From NCBI RefSeq assembly GCF_019966575.1, contig NZ_JAINFK010000001.1, positions 124,001 to 188,000 on the forward strand: 64,000 nucleotides of DNA, written 5' to 3'. Every line of letters starts with the position of its first letter. Position 1 is the stretch's first letter. This DNA comes from Oricola cellulosilytica. Its GTDB lineage: Bacteria > Pseudomonadota > Alphaproteobacteria > Rhizobiales > Rhizobiaceae. The position numbers and the translations under genes are program-made. Below, one piece after another: positions 1 through 7,553 of the stretch. Below the pieces are notes generated by a model. The model was not told the origin of the DNA, did no database searches, and worked only from the letters and a program-made list of their open reading frames with translations.

Positions 1-903
1 GAGGATCTCTGGGGGTTCAATGAGGAAATCGTCGTGCGCGCGGCGGCAAACTCAATGATTCCGCTGATTTCGGCCGTGGGACACGAGACCGACTGGACCC
101 TGATCGACAATGCCGCCGACGCGCGTGCGCCGACACCGACCGGGGCAGCAGAGATTGCCATTCCTGTGAAGGCGGAACTGCAGGCCCTCACCGCGCAACT
201 CGGTGCGCGCCTCGGCAGCGGGATCGGGCGGCTGGCGGACCGCAAGCGCGAGGCATTGCGCGCCGCGCGGCGCGGCATGCCGGCACCCGACGGCCTGCTT
301 GCCATGCCCCGCCAGCGGTTTGATGCCGCGGAATTTCGGCTCGGCCACGGACTGAAAGCCGGTGTCACCGCCCGGCGCAATGCTTACGGCCTTCTTGCGA
401 ACAGACTCTCGCCGAATTGCCTGACCGCGCTTCTCGACCGCGACCGCTCGGCCTTCAGGCAGCAGGCGCGCGATCTTCCGCGGGCGCTGGAAAATGTCGT
501 GAGCCGGAAACGCGAGGCGCTTTCGTCGCGCGCGTCGCGCCTCTCGATCGCCGGGGTGGAGCGCCAGAGCCGGAACGCTGGCGAACGGCTGTCGATGCTG
601 TCGTCACGCCTCATTCGCGCAATCGAAAACCGGCTCGTCACGGTCAGAGGCGGGCTGGAGCAAAAGGAACGGCTTTTGAAGAGCCTGTCCTATGAGGCGG
701 TGCTGGAACGCGGTTTCGCCCTCGTTCGCGACGAGGCCGGCGTCCCTCTCAAGCGGGCCGCGGATGTGAAGAAAGGCTCGGCGCTGGTCATCGAGTTCGC
801 CGGACGGCAGACGATCGACGTCGTCGCAACGGAACACGGCAAGAAGCCGGCGAACCGGACTTCCGGTCCAAGGAAGCCGCCACAGCAGGGGGATCTCTTC
901 TGA
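1..903 (+). CDS. xseA: Exodeoxyribonuclease VII large subunit, C-terminal part (cut by window start)
   Basis: XseA is the large subunit of exonuclease VII, which degrades single-stranded DNA in both directions to short oligonucleotides together with XseB. The reading frame is open from base 1, beginning EDLWGFNEE, so the N-terminal OB-fold and part of the catalytic domain lie outside the window. The conserved stretch [12 protein letters not shown] followed by [12 protein letters not shown] is diagnostic of the family's catalytic core. After it comes a long Arg/Ala-rich helical region, typical of the coiled-coil arm, and a conserved C-terminal block ([12 protein letters not shown]). The stop is TGA at 901-903. 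The GTG at base 34 is internal, not a start. Confidence 0.96.
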   Translation, partial: EDLWGFNEEIVVRAAANSMIPLISAVGHETDWTLIDNAADARAPTPTGAAEIAIPVKAELQALTAQLGARLGSGIGRLADRKREALRAARRGMPAPDGLLAMPRQRFDAAEFRLGHGLKAGVTARRNAYGLLANRLSPNCLTALLDRDRSAFRQQARDLPRALENVVSRKREALSSRASRLSIAGVERQSRNAGERLSMLSSRLIRAIENRLVTVRGGLEQKERLLKSLSYEAVLERGFALVRDEAGVPLKRAADVKKGSALVIEFAGRQTIDVVATEHGKKPANRTSGPRKPPQQGDLF

Positions 904-925
904 CGGGGTTCAAGTCCGCTGAAAA

Positions 926-1002
926 TGGTACGAGCGGGTGGATTTGAACCACCGACCTCTGGAGCCACAATCCAGCGCTCTAACCAACTGAGCTACGCCC
1001 GC
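926..1002 (-). tRNA. tRNA-His (GTG anticodon)
   Basis: The minus strand folds as a complete cloverleaf: acceptor GCGGGCG/CGCTCGT, D arm GCTC/GAGC, anticodon stem CTGGA/TCCAG with loop TTGTGGC (anticodon GTG), T arm GGTGG-TTCAAAT-CCACC, then discriminator A73 and an encoded CCA. No G is encoded at position -1 (the base there is T on the minus strand) and the discriminator is A rather than C. Alphaproteobacteria are known to have lost the otherwise near-universal G-1:C73 identity element of tRNA-His, so this is a lineage marker. Confidence 0.97.
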
Positions 1003-1090
1003 ACACAGCGATGGTGCAAGCGCACGCATACCGGTCATCAAATGAATTTGCAAGACCGTCTGAAGCCGGGTTTCACGGCTGCAGAACCGA

Positions 1091-1121
1091 AAACGAAAAA
1101 GGCCGGAATCAATCCGGCCTT
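1091..1121 (-). terminator. Rho-independent terminator of the phasin gene
   Basis: A perfect 9-bp stem AAGGCCGGA / TCCGGCCTT (1099-1107 and 1113-1121) encloses a 5-nt loop. On the minus strand it is followed by TTTTTCGTTTT. It lies about 65 bp downstream of the phasin stop codon, in the right orientation to end that transcript. Confidence 0.8.
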
Positions 1122-1186
1122 CTCGTCATGCGCAGCACCGCGGGGAGGAGCGCGGCGGCGCAACACTTTGGTTGGGCTTGGCCCGA

Positions 1187-1648
1187 TCAGGCAGCTTTGA
1201 CGTTGGCGACGGCCTTCTCGGTCGCAGCCTTGGCCGGCGCAGAAACGGCTTCGAAGGCGTCCTTGGAAACGTTCTGCAGTTCCTTGGCCTGGTCGACAGC
1301 CTGCTCAGCCTGCTTGCGCACGAAAGCGCCCTGGACTTCGAAAGCCTCGGAAACGGACTTTACGCCGAGAAGCTTTTCGAGGTGCGAGAAGCCGGCTTCG
1401 GCATTAGCGCGCATGATGTTGATGGCGGTCAACGACAGCTTCCTGCTATGGTCCTGAGCGGACTCGACGGTGGTTTCGACGGTCTTCTGGGCGTCCTCAA
1501 TCGAGGCCTTCATCTGGTCGTATGCCTCCTTCGACTTCGTCATACCCTGCTCGGCAAAGGTGCGGAACTGGTCGGCGAACGGAGCGGTGTCCATTGCCGG
1601 AAATGCGAAGACGTCAGCGGTATTGGTTTTCGTGGTAGTCTTAGCCAT
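1187..1648 (-). CDS. phaP: Phasin (polyhydroxyalkanoate granule-associated protein)
   Basis: Phasins coat intracellular PHB granules and control their size and number. This 153-aa protein has the usual length and composition: a short Thr/Ala N-terminus, then an almost wholly helical amphipathic body rich in Ala, Glu and Lys, with the typical segments ADQFRTFAEQG and MRANAEAGFSHLEKL and an Ala/Lys-rich tail. The ATG at 1648 is preceded by GGAG 8 nt upstream. The gene is monocistronic, with its own promoter/operator upstream and terminator downstream. An acetoacetyl-CoA synthetase lies 4 kb away, consistent with a PHB cycle in this organism. Confidence 0.9.
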   Translation of the reverse strand: MAKTTTKTNTADVFAFPAMDTAPFADQFRTFAEQGMTKSKEAYDQMKASIEDAQKTVETTVESAQDHSRKLSLTAINIMRANAEAGFSHLEKLLGVKSVSEAFEVQGAFVRKQAEQAVDQAKELQNVSKDAFEAVSAPAKAATEKAVANVKAA

Positions 1649-1682
1649 TTTGTAACTCCATCGGTGTTTGTGAGCTGCACCC

Positions 1683-1730
1683 TATATAGCACGATTTTTG
1701 TGCATTGCAACATTTTGTTGCGTTGCACAA
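1683..1730 (-). promoter_or_regulatory. Phasin promoter overlapped by a TGC-rich inverted repeat (candidate PhaR operator)
   Basis: On the minus strand, TTGCAA (1705-1710) and TATATA (1683-1688) form a -35/-10 pair with 16-bp spacing. The -35 box lies inside an interrupted inverted repeat, TTGTGCATTGCAA (1698-1710) and TTGCGTTGCACAA (1718-1730). TGC-rich repeats in phasin promoters are bound by the PHB-sensing repressor PhaR in other alphaproteobacteria. Assigning this site to PhaR is inference. Confidence 0.55.
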
Positions 1731-1827
1731 TTTGCATGGCTTGCATGCGCGGATCCGTTAACTACAGATGTAAGATGGTTCGGCGGTTTTTCCCGTTCCG
1801 CTGGACGTGCGCGCGCCGAGATGGCAA

Positions 1828-1843
1828 TTAATTTTTCGTTAAC
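1828..1843 (+). promoter_or_regulatory. Perfect CtrA box upstream of the PAS histidine kinase
   Basis: The sequence TTAA-TTTTTCG-TTAAC matches the full CtrA consensus TTAA-N7-TTAAC. It ends 34 bp before the start codon of the kinase at 1878, where a master cell-cycle regulator could act on transcription. Confidence 0.6.
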
Positions 1844-1877
1844 TTGCGGCCTTCCGGTCGGCGCTTGAGAAATAAGT

Positions 1878-4800
1878 ATGCCCGAAACCACGACCAATCA
1901 CTCCTTCATCGACGTCGCTGCCTGGGACGGCGTGCGCGAGCGGTTCGTGGACGGCTTCCCGATGGCGGTGCTCGCCGAAGACGTGGACGAACTGCTTTGG
2001 GTCAACGGGCCTGCCGCGGCCCTTTTCGGTTTTGCCTCGATCAGCGAGTTCGAGGCGGAAGGAGTGGCGGGCATTCCCATTGCCCTGCGCCAGATCCGTA
2101 CCGCCGCGTCGCGCATTTCGGATGGGGGCGAGATGCGTACGCTCCTGCGCGTGACGTCAGGCCTGACCAGCAAGCTCCTGCCGGCGTCCGTACGACGGAT
2201 CACCGGCGGCAATGGCGAAAATTATGTCGCGGTGCTGCTCGAGGACGGAAAGGCCGCAGAAGACGGCGCGGACAGGAGCGCCAACGCAATCGCCGGTCTG
2301 GAAGAAGAGGGCGCGGGCGCGGCGCTTCTCGATGCTGAAGGCGAAGTCCTCGCCTCGAACACGCTCTTTACCGGGATGGCCATTCCGCCACAACAGATCA
2401 GAATACTGGTGGATGAGGTGGCGGGAGAAGACGACCGCCTGGTCAAGCGCCGGGTGCCGACCCAACAGGGGAGCAATATTCCGGTCGCCATCGCCAGGCT
2501 GACCGACAACCCCGCGCGTCACCTCATCATGGCCGTTCCGCTTACCGCCGCGGCCGCTCCGGTCGTCAGGGATAAAGAAAGCGAAGCCGTTCCGGCACCG
2601 GGGCAAGCCGAGGACGTCGCGGCGACAATGGCGCAAGACGACGCCCCGAAGCCCGCTGTGAAGCATGACAACGCCGTTCCGGCGGCGGACGGGGCCACTG
2701 CGCCTTCACCTGACGCCGGGACTGCGGGCGAGTCGGAACACTTCGTCGCCGATCTGGAAAGCAAATACGGGCCGGTGCGGTTCGTCTGGAAGACGGACAG
2801 CGAGGGGCGCTTCATCGACATATCCCCGGAATTTGCCGCGACCGTGGGGCCCAACGCCGCCGATGTGCATGGACGGACGTTCGAGGATGTCGCGCGCGTT
2901 TTCGAACTCGATCCGTCGGGCGAGATCAGTGCCTCCCTGATGCGCAGGGACACATGGTCCGGCAAGAGCGTGATGTGGCCCGTTCAGGGAACGGCAATGC
3001 GCGTTCCGGTCGATCTGGCCGCGCTTCCGTCCTACAGCCGGGAAAGGGTTTTCGAGGGCTATCGCGGTTTCGGTATTGTTCGCGTCAGCGAAGCAAGGCC
3101 GGACCCCGAAGAACTCGGCCTTTCGCTGGTTCCTGAGGCGCTGCCGGAAGAGGCCGTAACCGACCCCGAACCTCCGCAAGTCGAACCACCGGCTGAGTCA
3201 GAGCCGCCGCCCGAGGTACCGGACACGGCCGACAACCGTCCGCAGGAGCCGGTCGAGAGCGATAGGCCGCCGGAAGATCCGTTTCGCGGCGAGACCCCTG
3301 CCCTTGCGGCGATATCGCCGATCCCCAAGCGCCGGCAGGCCGACAAGATCATCGACCTCAACGCAAAGCGCCGCGAACGTCCGCCGGGAGAAAGCCTGAA
3401 TCCGTCCGAACAGGCGGCATTCAAGCAGATCGGCGACGCGCTCTCCTGGGCGAGGACGCCCGAGGACGGAGACGAACCACCATCGGGCGAAACGGGCAGC
3501 GAGACGGAAACCGCCGGTGATGCCGGGGTCGCCGATCGCGCGGATGAGTCGCGCGGTACCCCTCCGCAGGAAGGCGAGGCTCCGGTGCAGGAGAAAACTC
3601 ACGAGGCCGAATCCTCGAAACATTCGCCGGATCCCGCCCCGATCGATAACGCCGGCGACCGCGACCTCGCAGCATCCGGGACAGAAGACATCCTGCCAGA
3701 AATGTCGTCCGAGACGGAGACGGGCGAAAAATCTGCCTATCTTCCCTCGGCATTCGCGACGGGCCCGCACGAGGCGGCCAACGCCAACGACAAGGCTCCG
3801 GAAGGTCTAACCCCGGCGGTCCTCGACGAATTGCCGCTCGCCCTTCTCATCCACCGCCACGGCGTCCCGCTCTTTGCCAATCGCGCCTTCGCCGCCATGA
3901 CCGGATACGAGAACGCGGAGGCGCTTAACGCGGCCGGCGGGATCGACGTGCTGTTCGGCGGCGAGCCGCCGCAGGACGGGATGGTGCACCTCGACCGTGC
4001 GGATGGCGACATGACCCCCGTCCGCGCGCACCTGCAAACAGTTCCGTGGCGCGGCGGCAACGCCCTGATGTTCGCTTTCGAGCCGCAATCCGCGCCGGCG
4101 GACATGGGCAATGAAGCCACGGACATCGCCCCCGGGGAAACGCAACTTGACGACGCGGCGGAACTGCGTGCGGTTCTCGACACCGCCACCGATGGCGTGG
4201 TCATGCTTTCCAATGACGGGGTCATCCGCTCTCTCAACGGCTCGGCGACGGCCTTGTTCGGCTACACGAGCAGCGAGGTGGAGGGAAAGAACTTCTCGAT
4301 CCTGTTCGCGCAGGAGAGCCAGACGGCGGCGATCAACTACGTCCACGGCCTCGCCAACAACGGTGTCGCCAGCGTGCTGAACGAAGGCCTGGAAGTTCTG
4401 GGCCGCGAGAAGAACGGAGGGTTCCTGCCGCTTTTCATGACAATCGGACGGTTGGAGAAATCCAGAGGCTTTTGCGCGGTCGTGCGCGACATCACCGCGT
4501 GGAAACAGACGGAGCAAGCCCTGCTCGACGCGCAGCGCCACGCCGAAGCCGCGTCTTCGCACAAGACCGAGTTCCTGGCGAAGATTAGCCACGAGATCCG
4601 CACGCCGCTGAATGCCATCATCGGCTTTTCCGAGCTGATGGCCGAGGAGCGCTTCGGGCCGATCGGAAACGAGCGCTACAAGAGCTACCTGGCCGACATC
4701 AACAAGTCCGGCAAGCACGTGCTCGATCTCGTCAACGATCTGCTCGATATCTCGAAGATCGAGGCGGGCAAGCAGGAACTCGAATTCGATAGCGTGTCCC

Positions 4801-5261
4801 TGAACGGGGCAGTCACCGACGCCGTGGCAATGATCCAGCCTCAGGCCAACCGCAATCGCGTGATAATCCGGTCTAGTCTCGATGAGGAACTGCCGGATGT
4901 GGTCGCTGATTCCCGCAGCCTGAAGCAGATTGTCCTGAATCTACTGTCAAATTCGGTGCGCTTTACCCATTCGGGCGGCCAGGTGATCGTCAGTTCCAGT
5001 TACAATGCGCGCGGTGAGGTCGTGCTGCGGATCAAGGACACCGGCATCGGCATGTCGTCGCGCGAGATCGAAACCGCCCTGCAGCCTTTTCAGCAGGTCG
5101 CCTCGCTCGGGAGGATGCGCGGCGACGGGACCGGGCTCGGCTTGCCGCTGACCAAGGCGCTGGTGGAAGCCAACCGCGCCGAATTCGCAATCCAGTCGGA
5201 ACCGGGCCGCGGCACCGCGGTCGAGATCGTCTTCCCGCCCTCACGCGTGCTCGCCAGCTAG
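1878..5261 (+). CDS. Large cytoplasmic PAS-domain sensor histidine kinase (PdhS/DivJ/PleC-like)
   Basis: This 1127-aa kinase has no membrane segment. Three PAS-like regions are visible (about residues 285-400, 644-720 and 760-880), separated by long Pro/Glu-rich acidic linkers (about 415-640). The C-terminal catalytic part carries the H-box FLAKISHEIRTPLNAIIGFS with phospho-acceptor His905, the N-box NLLSNSVRF, and the ATP-binding G-boxes DTGIGM and GTGLGL. This architecture and the H-box resemble the PdhS family that controls DivK and CtrA in rhizobia and Brucella. The CtrA box just upstream fits such a role, but the cell-cycle assignment is inference. The ribosome binding site is weak (GAG 11-13 nt upstream). 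No cognate regulator is adjacent. Confidence 0.85.
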   Translation: MPETTTNHSFIDVAAWDGVRERFVDGFPMAVLAEDVDELLWVNGPAAALFGFASISEFEAEGVAGIPIALRQIRTAASRISDGGEMRTLLRVTSGLTSKLLPASVRRITGGNGENYVAVLLEDGKAAEDGADRSANAIAGLEEEGAGAALLDAEGEVLASNTLFTGMAIPPQQIRILVDEVAGEDDRLVKRRVPTQQGSNIPVAIARLTDNPARHLIMAVPLTAAAAPVVRDKESEAVPAPGQAEDVAATMAQDDAPKPAVKHDNAVPAADGATAPSPDAGTAGESEHFVADLESKYGPVRFVWKTDSEGRFIDISPEFAATVGPNAADVHGRTFEDVARVFELDPSGEISASLMRRDTWSGKSVMWPVQGTAMRVPVDLAALPSYSRERVFEGYRGFGIVRVSEARPDPEELGLSLVPEALPEEAVTDPEPPQVEPPAESEPPPEVPDTADNRPQEPVESDRPPEDPFRGETPALAAISPIPKRRQADKIIDLNAKRRERPPGESLNPSEQAAFKQIGDALSWARTPEDGDEPPSGETGSETETAGDAGVADRADESRGTPPQEGEAPVQEKTHEAESSKHSPDPAPIDNAGDRDLAASGTEDILPEMSSETETGEKSAYLPSAFATGPHEAANANDKAPEGLTPAVLDELPLALLIHRHGVPLFANRAFAAMTGYENAEALNAAGGIDVLFGGEPPQDGMVHLDRADGDMTPVRAHLQTVPWRGGNALMFAFEPQSAPADMGNEATDIAPGETQLDDAAELRAVLDTATDGVVMLSNDGVIRSLNGSATALFGYTSSEVEGKNFSILFAQESQTAAINYVHGLANNGVASVLNEGLEVLGREKNGGFLPLFMTIGRLEKSRGFCAVVRDITAWKQTEQALLDAQRHAEAASSHKTEFLAKISHEIRTPLNAIIGFSELMAEERFGPIGNERYKSYLADINKSGKHVLDLVNDLLDISKIEAGKQELEFDSVSLNGAVTDAVAMIQPQANRNRVIIRSSLDEELPDVVADSRSLKQIVLNLLSNSVRFTHSGGQVIVSSSYNARGEVVLRIKDTGIGMSSREIETALQPFQQVASLGRMRGDGTGLGLPLTKALVEANRAEFAIQSEPGRGTAVEIVFPPSRVLAS

Positions 5262-5288
5262 CCCGTTCCGGCCTGACGAAACACTCCG

Positions 5289-5314
5289 AAAAAGAAAGGC
5301 GCCGGAATGGCGCC
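5289..5314 (-). terminator. Candidate terminator of the acetoacetate-CoA ligase gene
   Basis: An inverted repeat GGCGCC-GGAAT-GGCGCC (5298-5303 and 5309-5314) is followed on the minus strand by a T-rich tract (TTTCTTTTT). It lies in the convergent gap, about 135 bp past the minus-strand stop. The stem is short (6 bp), so confidence is moderate. Confidence 0.5.
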
Positions 5315-5399
5315 CGAAAAGGGTGTTGCTGAAAACTTGAGATGCCCGAAACGAGAACGGCGTCTCCAAATGCGTTACGATACTCTTAACGGGTATTCC

Positions 5400-5415
5400 T
5401 TAATGGCAGGTTAAC
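5400..5415. promoter_or_regulatory. Second perfect CtrA-type box, in a convergent intergenic region
   Basis: TTAA-TGGCAGG-TTAAC again matches TTAA-N7-TTAAC exactly. It lies between the 3' ends of the histidine kinase and the acetoacetate-CoA ligase, where no promoter of an annotated gene is expected. A further TTAAC half-site is at 5386-5390. Function, if any, is unknown. Confidence 0.35.
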
Positions 5416-5449
5416 GAAACGGCGAAACGCAGGGGCGCCCGCCAACCGC

Positions 5450-7408
5450 TCAAACCTGCAAGGCATTGAGATCGCGGTACAATTCCAGGACTTCAGGATT
5501 GGCGAGCGCTTCCTTGTTCCTCACCGGTCTGCCATGCACGATTTCGCGCACCGCCAACTCGACGATTTTGCCCGATTTCGTGCGCGGAATGTCCTTCACC
5601 GCGACGATCCGGGCGGGAACGTGGCGGGGCGAGGCGCCACTGCGGATGCGCGACCGGATCGCCTTCTCCAGATCGGCATCAAGTGTGACGCCGTCCGCCA
5701 GTCGCACGAACAGGACAACTCGGACGTCGTTATCCCAATCCTGTCCGATGCACAGCGCCTCCAGCACCTCGGGCATCTGCTCGACCTGGTTGTAGATCTC
5801 CGCCGTCCCGATGCGCACCCCGCCGGGGTTGAGCGTCGCGTCGGAACGTCCGTGAATGATCATTCCTCCATGACCGGTCCATTCGGCGAAATCGCCGTGG
5901 CACCAGACATTGTCGAAACGGTCGAAATAGGCGGCGCGATATTTTTCGCCATCCGGGTCGTTCCAGAAGCCGATGGGCATCGACGGAAACGCCCTGGTGC
6001 AGACGAGTTCACCCTTCTCGCCCGTGACCGGCCGGCCCTCGTCGTTCCAGACCTCGACGGCCATGCCGAGTCCGGGCCCCTGGATTTCGCCGGAATAGAC
6101 GGGGAGGCCCGGCACGCCGAGCACGAAACACGAGACGATGTCAGTCCCACCCGAGATGGAGGCGAGATGCACGTCCTGCTTGATCGCGTCGTAAACGAAA
6201 GAGAAACATTCCGGCGACAGCGGCGAGCCGGTCGACGAAAGCACGCGCACCTTCGACAGGTCGTGGGTCTCGCGCGGGCGCAGACCGGCCTTGCGGACTG
6301 CATCGATATATTTGGCAGACGTGCCGAAATACGTCATTCCTTCCTGCTCGGCATAGTCGAACAGGACATTGCCGTCCGGTGCGAATGGCGAACCGTCATA
6401 GAGCAGAAGGGTCGCGCCGCTGGCGAGCGCAGAGACTAGCCAGTTCCACATCATCCATCCGCACGTGGTGAAGTAGAACACCCGGTCGCCGGGCCGGATA
6501 TCGGCATGATACCGGTGTTCCTTTACATGCTGAAGCAGCGTGCCGCCCGCCGAATGCACGATGCACTTCGGAACGCCGGTCGTGCCGGACGAAAACAGGA
6601 TATACAGCGGATGGGAAAACGGCAGCCGCACGAACTCTAACTCGACAGGCGCATGGCGGGCGAGCGCGGCTTCCATCGTCTCGGCGCTGGGCAGATTGGC
6701 GGCGACCTTCCCGGCATCGCCCAGGTAATCCACGATCAGCGTGTTGCGGACCGTCGGAAGGCCCGGCAGGATCTCGGCGAGCTTGTCGGCGATGGCGATG
6801 CGCTTGCCGTTATACCAGTACCCGTCGGTCGCGATGAACAGGACGGGCTCGATCTGCGAAAACCTGTCGAGCACGCCTTTCGGTCCGAAATCCGGCGAGC
6901 AGGAGGACCAGACCGCGCCGATCGAGGCGGCGGCCAGCATCGCTGCAATCGTTTCCGGCATGTTCGGCATCATCGCCGCAATGCGATCGCCCTCGCCTAT
7001 GCCGAGCGCCCGGAAATGCTGCTGCAGCCTCGAAACGGTGTCGCGCAACTCCTGCCAATGCATGCGGCGCGAGGCCTTGTCCTCGCCGCGAAAGACAAGC
7101 GCGTCGCCGTCGCCCCCACGTGCCAGAAGGTTCTCCGCGAAGTTTAGTGTCGCCTCGGGAAAAAACCGCGCGCCGGGCATCCGGTCACCGTCCTCTAGGA
7201 CCCCTGCACCCTTGTCGCCGACGATTCCGCAGTCGTCCCAGACGAGGCTCCAGAAGCTCTCGCGCTCGTCGATCGTCCATCGGTGGAAGGCGCGATAGTC
7301 TCCTTGCGACGCTCCGAACCTGGCTGCGGCGGTTCGCATCAACCCGGCCAGATTGGACGCTGCGATTCGGGTTTCGTCCGGGCTCCACAGCGGTTCGCCA
7401 ACAGTCAT
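5450..7408 (-). CDS. acsA: Acetoacetate-CoA ligase (acetoacetyl-CoA synthetase)
   Basis: This enzyme activates acetoacetate with ATP and CoA to acetoacetyl-CoA, letting the cell reuse acetoacetate released by PHB breakdown. The 652-aa ANL-superfamily protein shows the P-loop-like A3 motif YILFSSGTTGVPK, the family-specific SGGTDIVSCFVLG, the WCHGDFAEWT segment and a C-terminal PRTKSGKIVELAV block with the catalytic lysine. The length matches acetoacetyl-CoA synthetases, which carry a longer N-terminus than acetyl-CoA synthetase. I chose the ATG at 7408 because AGGGG lies 5 nt upstream; the GTG two codons earlier overlaps that site. A TTGTGCACAA palindrome lies just upstream. Confidence 0.93.
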   Translation of the reverse strand: MTVGEPLWSPDETRIAASNLAGLMRTAAARFGASQGDYRAFHRWTIDERESFWSLVWDDCGIVGDKGAGVLEDGDRMPGARFFPEATLNFAENLLARGGDGDALVFRGEDKASRRMHWQELRDTVSRLQQHFRALGIGEGDRIAAMMPNMPETIAAMLAAASIGAVWSSCSPDFGPKGVLDRFSQIEPVLFIATDGYWYNGKRIAIADKLAEILPGLPTVRNTLIVDYLGDAGKVAANLPSAETMEAALARHAPVELEFVRLPFSHPLYILFSSGTTGVPKCIVHSAGGTLLQHVKEHRYHADIRPGDRVFYFTTCGWMMWNWLVSALASGATLLLYDGSPFAPDGNVLFDYAEQEGMTYFGTSAKYIDAVRKAGLRPRETHDLSKVRVLSSTGSPLSPECFSFVYDAIKQDVHLASISGGTDIVSCFVLGVPGLPVYSGEIQGPGLGMAVEVWNDEGRPVTGEKGELVCTRAFPSMPIGFWNDPDGEKYRAAYFDRFDNVWCHGDFAEWTGHGGMIIHGRSDATLNPGGVRIGTAEIYNQVEQMPEVLEALCIGQDWDNDVRVVLFVRLADGVTLDADLEKAIRSRIRSGASPRHVPARIVAVKDIPRTKSGKIVELAVREIVHGRPVRNKEALANPEVLELYRDLNALQV

Positions 7409-7430
7409 TCCCACCCCTTTTTGCTATCGT

Positions 7431-7440
7431 TTGTGCACAA
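7431..7440. promoter_or_regulatory. TTGTGCACAA palindrome upstream of acsA
   Basis: A perfect 10-bp palindrome lies 22 bp upstream of the acsA start codon. Its half (TTGTGCA/TGCACAA) is the same as the outer arms of the inverted repeat in the phasin promoter, suggesting a common regulator of PHB metabolism (inference). Confidence 0.4.
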
Positions 7441-7553
7441 TCTGGTAATGCGCGGCCCTCCGACCGGCAAGCCTTGAATTGAACTTACTTCCGTATACGC
7501 TCCCGCTAAAACAGATGTCCGGACGGCCGGACCGAAATCGTTACGGAAACGTC

